A stretch of DNA of 47,607 bases from NCBI GenBank assembly GCA_017464425.1, contig JAFUDX010000003.1, positions 1 through 47,607 on the forward strand, read 5' to 3'. The number at the start of each line of letters is the position of its first letter. The first letter of the stretch is position 1. Positions 14,467 to 23,800 of the stretch are shown here, one piece after another. The notes under the pieces are model-generated. The model was not told the origin of the DNA. It was given only the letters and a program-made list of their open reading frames with translations, and did not search any database. Source of the stretch: Treponema sp. (lineage in GTDB: Bacteria > Spirochaetota > Spirochaetia > Treponematales > Treponemataceae). The position numbers and the translations under genes are program-made.

Positions 14467-16557
14467 TTATTTTACGCTGAACAACAGTTCCCCGTAGCTC
14501 GGCACTGGCCATTGGCTAGCGGGCACGAATCCCTCGAGCGTGTCCACATCATCGCGCAGGCTTCCCATGTCGGCGAAGACCGTGTTTCGGTAGTAGAGCG
14601 CGTTTTCGCCCGCAGAGGTGACTTTGGCAGCCCCGTCAACATCTTTTTCAAGTTTCTGCACTTTCTGATAGATGCTCGCGGTAAGCGCGCTGACCTTTTT
14701 GAGCAAGTCCGCCTCGTAGGAATCATCCGCACCGCCCGCGGCTTTTTTGGCGGCGATGGTCTCGGCAAGCTGCTTTGCGTAGGCACTCGCGCTTGGCAGG
14801 TAGAGTTTTTTCGCCATGTCGATCATGGTGAGTGCTTCGATATTGATGATTTTCGAGTAGTTCTCGTTATGAATCTCGTAGCGGCTCGTCAGCTCGACCT
14901 TAGAGTACACGCCGAATTTCTCGAAGACCTTCACATTCTTTTCGTCAAGGATTTTCGTAAGAGCCTCGGGCGTGCTCTTCAAGTTCAAAAGCCCGCGCTT
15001 TTCGGCTTCCTTTACCCATGCGTCATCGTAGCCGTTTCCGTTGAAGATGATTCGCTTGTGGTCTTTGATTGTCTTCAAAATCAGCTTGTGCAAGTCGCCC
15101 TTAAAATCAGAAGATTTTTCAAGCTCGTCGGCGAACTGGCTCAATTCCTCAGCAACGGCAGTGTTCAGGAACACATTCGCGCACGCAATCGACTCGCTAG
15201 AGCCAAGCATTCGGAACTCAAACTTGTTGCCCGTGAACGCGAACGGAGAAGTGCGGTTTCGGTCGGTGGTGTCCTTGTTGAAGTCGGGGAGAACCGTAAC
15301 GCCAATCTGCATTTTCTCCTTTTCGTGCTTGCCGTAGGGCTTTCCCTCTTCAAGGCATTCAAGAATTTCAGAAAGCTCGTCGCCCAAGAACATTGACACG
15401 ATTGCCGGCGGTGCCTCGTTCGCGCCAAGTCGGTGGTCGTTTCCCGCGCTCGCGACAGAAATTCGGAGCAAATCCTGATACTCGTCCACAGCCTTAATCA
15501 CAGCGCACAAGAATAGGAGAAATTGCGCGTTGCTTTCAGGTGTGGCACCGGGATCAAGAAGGTTCTTTCCAGTGTTGGTGGAAATGGACCAGTTGTTATG
15601 TTTACCGCTTCCGTTTACGCCCGCGAAAGGCTTTTCGTGAAGCAAACATACCATGCCATACTTTGCCGCCACTTTCTTCATCAGCTCCATCGTCAGCTGG
15701 TTGTGGTCACAGGCGATGTTCGTCGTTGAGAAAATCGGGGCAAGCTCGTGTTGTGCGGGGGCGACTTCGTTGTGCTCGGTCTTCGCAAGGATTCCGAGCT
15801 TCCACAATTCTTCGTTCAAGTCCTTCATGAATGCCTGAACGCGCGGCTTAATCATGCCGAAGTAGTGGTCTTCAAGCTCCTGACCTTTCGGAGATTTCGC
15901 GCCGAAGAGTGTTCTGCCCGTAAAAATCAAATCCTCGCGCTTTTCCCACACGCCCTTATCGACCAAAAAATATTCCTGCTCAGGGCCGACCGTCGTTTTT
16001 ACCGAAGTGACATCGGAATTTCCGAACAAATGGAGCACGCGCACCGCCTGTTTTGAAATCGCCTCCATTGAGCGCAAGAGCGGCGTTTTTTTGTCCAAAG
16101 CCTCGCCCGTGTACGAGCAGAATGCCGTCGGAATGCAAAGCACATCGTCCTTGATGAACGCGTACGAAGTCGGGTCCCATGCCGTGTAGCCTCGTGCCTC
16201 GAATGTCGCTCGGATGCCGCCACTTGGGAAAGAAGAAGCGTCAGGCTCGCCCTGTACCAGCTCCTTTCCGCTGAATTCCATAATCACCTTGCCTTCGCTT
16301 GACGGCGTGATGAAAGAATCGTGCTTTTCGGCAGTCGTTCCCGTGAGCGGCTGGAACCAGTGCGTGAAGTGAGTCGCGCCCTTTTCAATCGCCCAGTCCT
16401 TCATCGCGTTCGCAACCACATTCGCCACGGTTGGGGCAAGCTTTTCGCCGTCCTCAATCGTCTTCATGAGCTGCTTGAAAGTCTCTTTGGGAAGCCGCGC
16501 CTTCATCACGGTCTCGTTAAACACATTTTCGCCAAAAATCGAAGTCACCTTGTCCAT
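14467..16557 (-). CDS. glnN: Glutamine synthetase type III
   Basis: A 696-residue GSIII (the usual length is ~700), which condenses glutamate and ammonia with ATP to give glutamine. Diagnostic stretches are [20 protein letters not shown] near the N-terminus, [61 protein letters not shown] and [16 protein letters not shown], and the GSIII-specific C-terminal helical part ending in [13 protein letters not shown]. The ATG at 16557 is preceded by AGGAG. No glnB or nitrogen regulator is nearby. It lies behind a promoter, two terminator-like hairpins and a repeat (16570-16815), so transcription may be attenuated. Confidence 0.96.
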   Translation of the reverse strand: MDKVTSIFGENVFNETVMKARLPKETFKQLMKTIEDGEKLAPTVANVVANAMKDWAIEKGATHFTHWFQPLTGTTAEKHDSFITPSSEGKVIMEFSGKELVQGEPDASSFPSGGIRATFEARGYTAWDPTSYAFIKDDVLCIPTAFCSYTGEALDKKTPLLRSMEAISKQAVRVLHLFGNSDVTSVKTTVGPEQEYFLVDKGVWEKREDLIFTGRTLFGAKSPKGQELEDHYFGMIKPRVQAFMKDLNEELWKLGILAKTEHNEVAPAQHELAPIFSTTNIACDHNQLTMELMKKVAAKYGMVCLLHEKPFAGVNGSGKHNNWSISTNTGKNLLDPGATPESNAQFLLFLCAVIKAVDEYQDLLRISVASAGNDHRLGANEAPPAIVSMFLGDELSEILECLEEGKPYGKHEKEKMQIGVTVLPDFNKDTTDRNRTSPFAFTGNKFEFRMLGSSESIACANVFLNTAVAEELSQFADELEKSSDFKGDLHKLILKTIKDHKRIIFNGNGYDDAWVKEAEKRGLLNLKSTPEALTKILDEKNVKVFEKFGVYSKVELTSRYEIHNENYSKIINIEALTMIDMAKKLYLPSASAYAKQLAETIAAKKAAGGADDSYEADLLKKVSALTASIYQKVQKLEKDVDGAAKVTSAGENALYYRNTVFADMGSLRDDVDTLEGFVPASQWPVPSYGELLFSVK

Positions 16558-16569
16558 AAAATCTCCTAT

Positions 16570-16667
16570 AAGGGTGTTCCCCGCCTACGGCGGGTCGGGC
16601 TTTTCGGGGTTCCGCTTTCGCTTCATTGCTTCGCAACGGCTTACGCCGCCCCTACAATCCCTAACAC
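16570..16667 (-). repeat. Dispersed GC-rich hairpin element in the glnN leader
   Basis: Read on the minus strand it opens with GTTAGGGATTGTAGGGGCGG and includes GCGTAAGCCG, GAAGCGAAAGCGGAA, CGAAAAGCCCGACCC and the closing GGGGAACACCC. A diverged copy with the same block order is at 46965-47100. Confidence 0.8.
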
Positions 16668-16815
16668 AAAAAAATCGGCGACAATATCAGACATTCTGCG
16701 CATAAATGCCCGACATCATCGCCGTGTAAAATAAAAAAGGTCGCAAAGTGTGGAACTCTGCGACCTCGTTGTCGTTTGATAGAACTTTTATACACCAAAG
16801 AACTTTTTTTGTCAA
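16668..16815 (-). ncRNA. Candidate tiny RNA or tandem attenuator upstream of glnN
   Basis: On the minus strand a perfect TTGACA (16810-16815), a 17-base spacer and TATAAA (16787-16792) run into hairpin one (16738-16766, an AGGTCGCA/TGCGACCT stem with an inner AGT/ACT, then six T). Hairpin two follows (16676-16724: 20-bp stem, 9-base loop, then T7). Hairpin two pairs fully only as minus-strand RNA, using five G-U pairs. The transcript would start near 16780. Hairpin one shares GAGGTCGCAGA with the asnB unit. Promoter and hairpins are seen; attenuation of glnN is inferred. Hairpin two could also be an independent terminator. Confidence 0.62.
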
Positions 16816-16832
16816 TAGCATTGCTTTTAAAA

Positions 16833-18512
16833 TCAGCGCAAATCACCCGCCGCGTCAAAGCAACGGTCACCGATTTTCTCAATCTGACGGATAATGTCCA
16901 TGTACAGCAATTCGGAGCGGACATCACCACCCGTTTCAAGGCGACTTCTGGCAAGTTTTTTGAGTGCCTTCCGCTCATCATCAATCTGCTGTTCCAATTC
17001 ACTCGCAAACTGGAACTGCTCTGGCGTAAGTCGCTGAATCCGCGCGACATTTTTGTAGATGAAGAACATAAGCTGACGGGCAAGCTCAAAATACGGAAGC
17101 AGCCTGTCAAAATCTTCTTTGTTGAATTTCATTTCGCGTTCGATTGCCTTTTTGAGCTGATAGGCAATGTTCAAACAGCCGTCGGCCATTGCTTCCATTT
17201 CGGCGATAAGTTGCATCATAAGCGCGGCATTGTCTTTTGCCTCGTCTGAAAGGTGAAGGTGGGTACAGCGCACGAGATATTGCGTGAGCTGTTCGTTCAT
17301 TTGGTCGCAATAATCTTCGGTTTTGACGATTTCTTCATAGCCCCCCGTCACAAAATCTGAATTAAAGGTGGCAAATCCCGTCTGCAACTCGTCGAACATC
17401 TGCGCAACTTTGTCGGAAAAGAGCTTGACTTCGCTCTGGGCACGGAAAACACAACCTTCAGGAGACTCAATCGCCATACGCTCGTTGAATTCGAGTTTGT
17501 AGACCGTGCCTTCGGGAATTTTATCGTCTTTAATGATAATGCTGACAAATTTTGAAATCTGGTTGACAAACGGAATGAAGATAATTGTTCCCATCAGTTT
17601 AAAAGCCGTGTTAAGCATGGCGATTCGGAACACGATGTTGTGACCAGGCGAAACAAGCTCAACGAACGAAATGAACGGCCTAAAGAAAATGAGCGCGATA
17701 ATCACCGTTGCCACATTAAAAAGGACATGCACTGCCGCCGTGCGCCGCGCGTTTGCGTTCGCTCCGATTGCCGCCAAAATCGCGTCCACCGTTGAGCCGA
17801 CCGAGCTTCCGATAATCATTACAGCCCCGAACCGCCAGAATTCTTCGAGTTCTGCAAGGCTCGCGTTCCCTTCCTTTGACATTGCCACCGCCATACCGAT
17901 GACGATTGCCGACATTGCCGAAGAAGAGTGAATGAGCGCGGTAAGAATCACGCCGATAAAAAGCCCGATTGCGTAGCTGACCACGCCAAAGCCGTTCACC
18001 AAGTCGATAAAACTGATGACGAGCGACTTGATTTTTGGCTCTGCGAAGAAATCCGAAAGACCGCCCAAGCCAAAGAACAGAAGACCAAAGCCCATGATTG
18101 CGAGCCAAAAGCCTTCCTTTGATTTGAATCGTTTGAGAATGTAGAGCAGATAGCCCAAGCCGAAAATCGGAATCGCATAGTCCTTGATTTCAAAACTTGA
18201 ACCGAGCGCGACAATCCATCCCGTGACTGTGGTGCCGATATTCGCGCCAAAAATAACGCCGATTGCCTGCGTGACCGTGACCAAGCCTGCGTTTACAAAG
18301 CTTACAAGCATAACGGTGGTTGCGCCCGAAGACTGGATAATCATGGTGAGGATACAGCCCGTCAACAGCCCGACGAATCGGTTTCCCGTCATGAACGCAA
18401 GGGCCGCCTGTAGCTTTTGACCCGCGCTTTTTTGGATTCCATCGCTCATCAGCTTCATACCGTAGAGCAAGAAACAGAGACTGCCAGCAAAATTGATTAG
18501 GCTCAGTATCAT
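16833..18512 (-). CDS. Na+/phosphate cotransporter with C-terminal PhoU-like domain
   Basis: About 559 residues of the NptA/Na-Pi-cotransporter II type. Two inverted membrane halves show the characteristic IIQSSGATTVMLVSFVNAG and ALIHSSSAMSAIVIGMAVA (QSSA/T-type substrate loops). The start LINFAGSLCFLLYGMKLMSDGIQ is typical. The C-terminal ~200 residues are a cytoplasmic PhoU-like helical bundle. It imports inorganic phosphate using a sodium gradient. ATG 18512 has GGAG seven bases upstream; a longer open frame to 18674 overlaps the upstream gene and is not favoured. The PASTA gene ends 13 bases upstream on the same strand. Confidence 0.9.
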   Translation of the reverse strand: MILSLINFAGSLCFLLYGMKLMSDGIQKSAGQKLQAALAFMTGNRFVGLLTGCILTMIIQSSGATTVMLVSFVNAGLVTVTQAIGVIFGANIGTTVTGWIVALGSSFEIKDYAIPIFGLGYLLYILKRFKSKEGFWLAIMGFGLLFFGLGGLSDFFAEPKIKSLVISFIDLVNGFGVVSYAIGLFIGVILTALIHSSSAMSAIVIGMAVAMSKEGNASLAELEEFWRFGAVMIIGSSVGSTVDAILAAIGANANARRTAAVHVLFNVATVIIALIFFRPFISFVELVSPGHNIVFRIAMLNTAFKLMGTIIFIPFVNQISKFVSIIIKDDKIPEGTVYKLEFNERMAIESPEGCVFRAQSEVKLFSDKVAQMFDELQTGFATFNSDFVTGGYEEIVKTEDYCDQMNEQLTQYLVRCTHLHLSDEAKDNAALMMQLIAEMEAMADGCLNIAYQLKKAIEREMKFNKEDFDRLLPYFELARQLMFFIYKNVARIQRLTPEQFQFASELEQQIDDERKALKKLARSRLETGGDVRSELLYMDIIRQIEKIGDRCFDAAGDLR

Positions 18513-18525
18513 CAATACGCTCCGT

Positions 18526-19539
18526 TTAGTCCACCGTTTGCCGCGCGACCGTTCTTCCTGCAATTGAAAGCAGCAATTCACTGTCTTTTTGTGCGATATA
18601 TGGAATGGTGACCAAACCACCTTTGTGCTTAATCGTAACAATATGCTCACGAACGCCGTCTTTTGAAGCTTCAAGCGTCATTTCGACTGCGTACGGATAA
18701 TTTGGAAGCTGTGCCGTAAAAAGCCCCAGCACTTCATCATCTTTTTGTTTTTGCGGAAGCGCGATTTCGGCAGTGACTCGCGTGTAATTTGGAACGAAGT
18801 CACTTGAAAGTGCTTCCTGACTTGTGACTATGCCTTCCCGTTCACTGCCACTTGCGACATGCGCCGTAAAATCAAACACGACTCTTGAAGAAGCAAGCGT
18901 GGGAATGAGTTGCGCAAAATCAAGCCCCGTAATAGTGGGAACGCGTGTGTTTTCGTATTCTGGACCACGACTTACAATTAATTTGACCGTAACAGGATTT
19001 GAAATAATCGTGCCTTCGGGCGGGTCTTGCGCAAGGATTGTACCCGCCTCGCTCTGGTCAGATTTATAGCTTGGCTCAGCGAGCACGATGAGTGGCCGAG
19101 TAGAGCCAGTGAACATGGTCTGCAAGTTGATTTTAACATCATCGTATTTTTGACCGATGTAATTTTCGACATGATCAAGGATTGTTCCACGACTGACCGT
19201 AAGCGTTATTCGCCGCCCCGCTTTTACGATTGAACCGCTCATGGGGTTTTGATTTAAGATTTTGCCGGCATCATCAGGATTGTCAGTATATTTGAGCTGA
19301 ATTTTGGGGTATAGCTCCTTTGCCTGTAGCTCAAGAAGCGCGGTGGTAAGTTCCTTGCCTTCGACATTCGGTACCATTACTTGTTCAGGACCGCGCACCG
19401 TCGCAAAAAAAGTGATCCAGCAGACCGCAAACATGAATATGAGGGCTAAAATCACCACAATCAAAAAAGATTTTTTATTTTGGTTGAGAGAATCAAGAGT
19501 GGAAGTATAACCGCTTTTTAGCTTTTCTATAAATTTCAT
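18526..19539 (-). CDS. PASTA-domain membrane protein without kinase domain
   Basis: About 337 residues. After a short basic N-terminus there is one membrane helix (about 26-47, FLIVVILALIFMFAVCWITFFA), then three extracytoplasmic PASTA domains: VMVPNVEGKELTTALLEL, a second ending in DPPEGTIISNPVTVKLIVSRG, and VPTITGLDFAQLIPTL. PASTA domains bind peptidoglycan fragments or muropeptides and usually hang on Ser/Thr kinases or PBPs. Here no enzymatic domain is attached. The start at 19539 fits the family; MERVALIK at 19563 is an alternative. It is divergent from the zinc-ribbon gene. Confidence 0.85.
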   Translation of the reverse strand: MKFIEKLKSGYTSTLDSLNQNKKSFLIVVILALIFMFAVCWITFFATVRGPEQVMVPNVEGKELTTALLELQAKELYPKIQLKYTDNPDDAGKILNQNPMSGSIVKAGRRITLTVSRGTILDHVENYIGQKYDDVKINLQTMFTGSTRPLIVLAEPSYKSDQSEAGTILAQDPPEGTIISNPVTVKLIVSRGPEYENTRVPTITGLDFAQLIPTLASSRVVFDFTAHVASGSEREGIVTSQEALSSDFVPNYTRVTAEIALPQKQKDDEVLGLFTAQLPNYPYAVEMTLEASKDGVREHIVTIKHKGGLVTIPYIAQKDSELLLSIAGRTVARQTVD

Positions 19540-19633
19540 TTTAATCAGTGCCACTCGCTCCATACTAATATAGAACAAGGAAAAATTCTACCACTATTGA
19601 GAATTTTCTAATAATTCTGACCGATAAAGAACT

Positions 19634-20056
19634 ATGGACTACTTTTTCCTTTTTATTGCGTCGATAATCATTATTTTTGCGCTGCTTCTTTTTCTGAAAT
19701 TAAAAAAAAGCCAGCAAACGCCCTCAAAAAAGGAAAACAACCTTCGCACGCAGAAAAATGAAAACGGGAAAGTTGAATTCGTCCGCTGCCCGCTTTGCTC
19801 CACCCCGCTCGCAAAAAACGAAGACATGTTTTCGCGCATTTACCGCCCCATGACAACCGCCGACCAACGAATGACCGTACACGGTTGCCCGCACTGCTAT
19901 CCGACCCTGGAACCAGGCGTAAAAAGAACATGCCCCGTCTGTGGCAAAAGCGTTCCCCTAGACGGTGAACTGATTGCCCGCCTTTTTAACCGCACCGAAG
20001 GAAAAAAACATGTGATGATTACCGGCTGCACAGAATGTTACAAAGGAATAAAATAA
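19634..20056 (+). CDS. Membrane-anchored protein with four CxxC zinc-ribbon knuckles
   Basis: A 140-residue protein with one N-terminal helix (about 3-23, FFLFIASIIIIFALLLFL), a Lys/Gln-rich linker and a C-terminal part with CPLC, CPHC, CPVC and CTEC. This is suitable for two zinc ribbons. No named family is recognised. The knuckles alternate with MTTADQRMTVHG and KKHVMITG, suggesting an internal duplication. It is divergent from the PASTA gene. A membrane-tethered nucleic-acid or protein-binding role is only a guess. Confidence 0.75.
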   Translation: MDYFFLFIASIIIIFALLLFLKLKKSQQTPSKKENNLRTQKNENGKVEFVRCPLCSTPLAKNEDMFSRIYRPMTTADQRMTVHGCPHCYPTLEPGVKRTCPVCGKSVPLDGELIARLFNRTEGKKHVMITGCTECYKGIK

Positions 20057-20087
20057 GTACTTTTTGGTATTTTTTTTCAAAAATTTT

Positions 20088-20682
20088 CCCCGCGCGTTGC
20101 CGAAAATGCTCGCGCTATTATCAGTCGATAATAGACATGAGCAATCTAAATGCTGGCACTGAGTATGACGAACTGAAGGACACCTATATCATCTTTATCT
20201 GCCTGAATGACATCTTTCACAAAGGTCTGCCCGTTTACAGTTTTGAGAATGTTTGTTGTGAAGATAAAGACATAAAACTGAATGACAGGGCTTTCAAACT
20301 CTTTTTTAATGCCTCGAATTATGATAAACTTTCTTCTGATGAGCAAAAATCTTTCTTTAAGTTCTTGAAGGGCGAGAGCGCAGAAACAGATTTCACAAAA
20401 CAGCTTAAAGACAAGATTGCCATCGCAAAGAAAAACGCAGAATGGAGGATGCAGTATATGACATGGGAGCAGACTCTAAAAGAGGAACACAAAATCGCAT
20501 ACGAAGAAGCCTATAAAGAAGCATACAACGAAGCCTATAACGAGGCTTCCCGTGCAAAGACCATCGAAAACGCACGAAATCTTCTTAGCGAAGGCATTTC
20601 TCCGGAAGTAATCGCACGCTGCTGCTCTCTTCCTCTTGAGCAAGTGCTCGCGCTTAAAGAGGAGCTGGAAGTTAGAAAATAG
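20088..20682 (+). pseudogene. Rpn-family PD-(D/E)XK gene 2, 5'-truncated remnant
   Basis: This is the C-terminal two-thirds of an Rpn-type protein: SRYYQSIID, YIIFICLNDIFHKGLPVYSF, WRMQYMTWEQTLKEE and the helical tail with NARNLLSEGISPEVIARCC and SLPLEQVLALKEEL. The nuclease core (Asp and ExQ motifs) is gone. Upstream, ALPK and CSRYYQ are in different frames (frameshift near 20105). The first usable ATG is 20137, giving 181 residues. It starts right after the zinc-ribbon gene, in a T-rich stretch. Its 3' end abuts composite element II. The tail resembles that of Rpn gene 1, but the two start at different points of the family alignment. Confidence 0.8.
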
Positions 20683-20685
20683 AAA

Positions 20686-20850
20686 TTAGAAGGAGGGGAA
20701 AGCGGTTCAGGCATAGCCTTCACCGAGAATCGCTAAAATCGCTTCTCAAGCGATTTTGCCTTGTGGCACGCTCCCTATCCCCCTAGCTCCAAACGCTTAT
20801 GCGTTTTCCGCTACCCTCTCTACAGGGGCTGTCGCCCCCGTAACGCCCCC
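20686..20850 (-). repeat. Composite hairpin element II, abutting the Rpn gene 2 3' end
   Basis: Read on the minus strand: GGGGGCGTTACGGGGGC..CCCCTGTAGAGAGGGTAGCGG, an AAACGC/GCGTTT hairpin, GGATAGGGAGC, an AAAATCGC/GCGATTTT hairpin, TAGCGATTCTCGG, AGGC/GCCT, and the end CGCTTTCCCCTCC at 20691-20703. Both ends and the middle block correspond to element I. About 29 further bases before the next stop codon show nothing. Confidence 0.8.
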
Positions 20851-20879
20851 AGTTGATTGCAAAAATCAAGTGGTAGTTT

Positions 20880-23800
20880 TTAGTGCCCACTTCCGTTTCC
20901 AATATAGTATGCTACACGGTACAAGTCTCCTGGTGTAAAGCCGACTGCGGCTTCCCATGTGGCACTTGCAGGTGTTGGATGCGCCTCAATGCAAGACTTG
21001 CCGTTGGAAACTTTGTAGTTAAGTGGTGCAGTCATTGTTTCCCAGCCACCTTCCGCTGTGCCATCGCAATCCAAATCCAAAGTCTTATCGTAGTATGCGA
21101 TGTTCATACCGTCAAAACTGTTGATTCGAGTGAGATATGAAATATACGGAACAGTTCCATGCATTGTGAGGTCGATGTTTGTCGCAGACTCTGCAATTAC
21201 TACGCTTGAACCAAATGTATACTTTGTGCTTCCGTTCGCAGAAGTATTCGTAGACTTAATATAGCACAGTTCACCCTTTGTGTTCTGGAATACGATGTGC
21301 AGAACACCTGATGAATCAATACCGCAAGCAATGTAGTCTACCATTGTACCATAATTGACATCAGAAGTGCCAAGAACTTCCTGAACTTTCCATAAAGTTG
21401 CAGAACCTTTTGGTGTTGTACTTGTTGCACGAGCAAGTTTCAACACTGAATTATCTGCATCATAATAGACAATTACTGGATAATTTGAATTTGTCAGTGC
21501 AAGAGAAAGTGACTCACCAGTTGCTGCCGTTCGAGATGTATCTTCAAATTGTGATGTTGCTAAAGAATAGTTATATCCATCAAAGTACAAATAATAAGAT
21601 TCAGAACCATCACTAGTTTGATAAGTTTGTCGTTGGCTACTAAGTGTTACAGGATAATTCTCATCTTGGCTATCAGTTTTCCCATCAATATTTACCCAAG
21701 ATAATTCATGATAATTAGTTCTATTATCTTGTGGACTATAATTTCCACCAATTTCTGAATAATGAACAGATTTTGTAACAGTATCATAATACGCAACATG
21801 AATAATTCCGTTGTTATTAGTGCTTGTTCGCTTGATTTTTAGATTTTTGAACTGCTGTAGCTGTTGATTGTGATAGAACAATTCAAAACGGAAAGCGTTA
21901 TTATACTGTCGAGAACAATCTATAGCGGGCGCATTGCTATCCCATGCATACAAACCGCCTGCACTTGTGGAATTTGATGTCCAGTTATATGAATTACCGC
22001 CATGATAATTTGCAGAATAGAATACATTTACTTTGTCCTCTCCTGCGACAGAAATATCAGTTTCCTCAGGTGGGTCATAGCCGTGATACACTTGTGTTGC
22101 AGTTTGACTTGTTATAGCAGCATAATATACATCTGATTTTGAGTAATTACTCCATGACGCATACAGCGTTCCGTTGCTTCCCATTGCCATTGACGGATAA
22201 ATCGGCAATGTACTTCCTGCAAAGTAATCACCTGTATTGCTCTGCCATACGCGGACATATCGTGTATCAGTCCAATAGTCCGTAGAAGAAACATTCTGCG
22301 TATTCTCTTTGTTATACTCAACGCTGTCTTTATTTAGGTTGTTCAGTGTCTTTATGCTGTCAATTGAAACAGTAAGATAACCGTCTTTTGCCTCTGCTGG
22401 CATTGTGAATGACAGTTTAGAGCCTGCTGTAACAACGGCAGGAGATGTCATTGGATATGAAGTTCCTGTGCCATCGGCTTTTGTGTTGAGCGTAATAGCA
22501 ATTATTGAGCCACTTGCTTTTCCTAAATTGAATCCTGTTACAGTGTTTTCTGCTTCGCCCCGCAACAACGGTACTGCGCCAGAGCGAGCGCGGTTTGTGT
22601 TGTACTTGCTGTTGCGAGTTATTCCCGTTACATACGGCACGACGTCCATCTGATACGGCGTTCCGTTCGCGGAATTGTTGCTGCCTTTCTTGGTGAGGCT
22701 CGCGTAGTCTGTGGCGGTGGCGGTGATGTTTACATCGTTTGCCGCTACAGTGGCGTGCTTTTCGGTGTCAAGGTAGAGCGTCCAGCTTATTGTGTGCCCG
22801 CTTTGGTTGAGCGTTGAGTTCTCGGTATCAAGCACAAATTGCCAGCCGTCCTGTGCGATGTCACCACCTGCGGTATTGCTCGTTTTTCCTTTTCCCAAAG
22901 TCCAAGAAGTTTTGTCAAAGGTTGCGAATGTGAATGAGTTGCCCGCCGTCATACCGTCAAGTGTGAATCCGTCGATTTTGAGCGCAATAGCATAGAGCAT
23001 TTTGTTATCGCTCGCCGTTCCAGTAATCTTGATTTTACCAGAAACTTTCGGGTCGCCGTCATATTCGCCGCTTGTTATAGAATCACCAGTTTGAGATTTG
23101 TAAGTCGCGGTTTCTTTCCAGTCTTTTTCAAGTTCGATGTGTCCGTTCAAGTCTGCCGTTGATTTTGCAGATTCTGAGCCATAAATTGAGTTGTCTGTGA
23201 GGCTTTTCCAATAGAATGGGTCAATCGCTATCGTCGGCTCAGTTGAGTCAGAAAGATTGATAAGCAAGTCGCTCACATACGCAACACAATACTGACTGTC
23301 CGTTCCAATTGTGCGCTCCTCCGTTTCATCCCAGAAAGTGAATGAAACACCGACCGCACCCGTTGGGTCTGCTGTAAGACCTTGCCATACCTGGTCGTTT
23401 GAAAGCTCGAATGCATAGAGACTGTCGCCTTTTCGTGCGGCAAGGGAAGCATCCCACTTATTTCCGCGTGTTATTGAAATAGCGGTGCTTAGCTCGCTCA
23501 CAGTTTCATCATCGGAAGCTGCCTTTTTCGTTGCCCGTGCGTCAAGAAGTGAAGCTCCGCTTCCAGTAACCTTTTCATCAGAACTTGCCCCGCGCTTGTA
23601 AACCAGATGCACGGCTTTGTTTCCGCCAGTGATTTCAGGAAGAACGGCGAGTTTGTCTTTTGCCGTGAACTGACCTGCTTCAAATTTTTTCGTTTCGATT
23701 GTCGCGTTCGACTTGTAGCCCGATGTTGTGATTCTCGCAGTTGTGTTCACCGTGAAAACATTGTACTGGGAGAATTCGCTCGTCGCAAATGTGCCGTTTG

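Noticed and set aside
14209..15396. Open frame of 395 codons on the plus strand
   Set aside because: It lies opposite glnN and Rpn gene 1, resembles no family, and the minus-strand frames encode clear known proteins.
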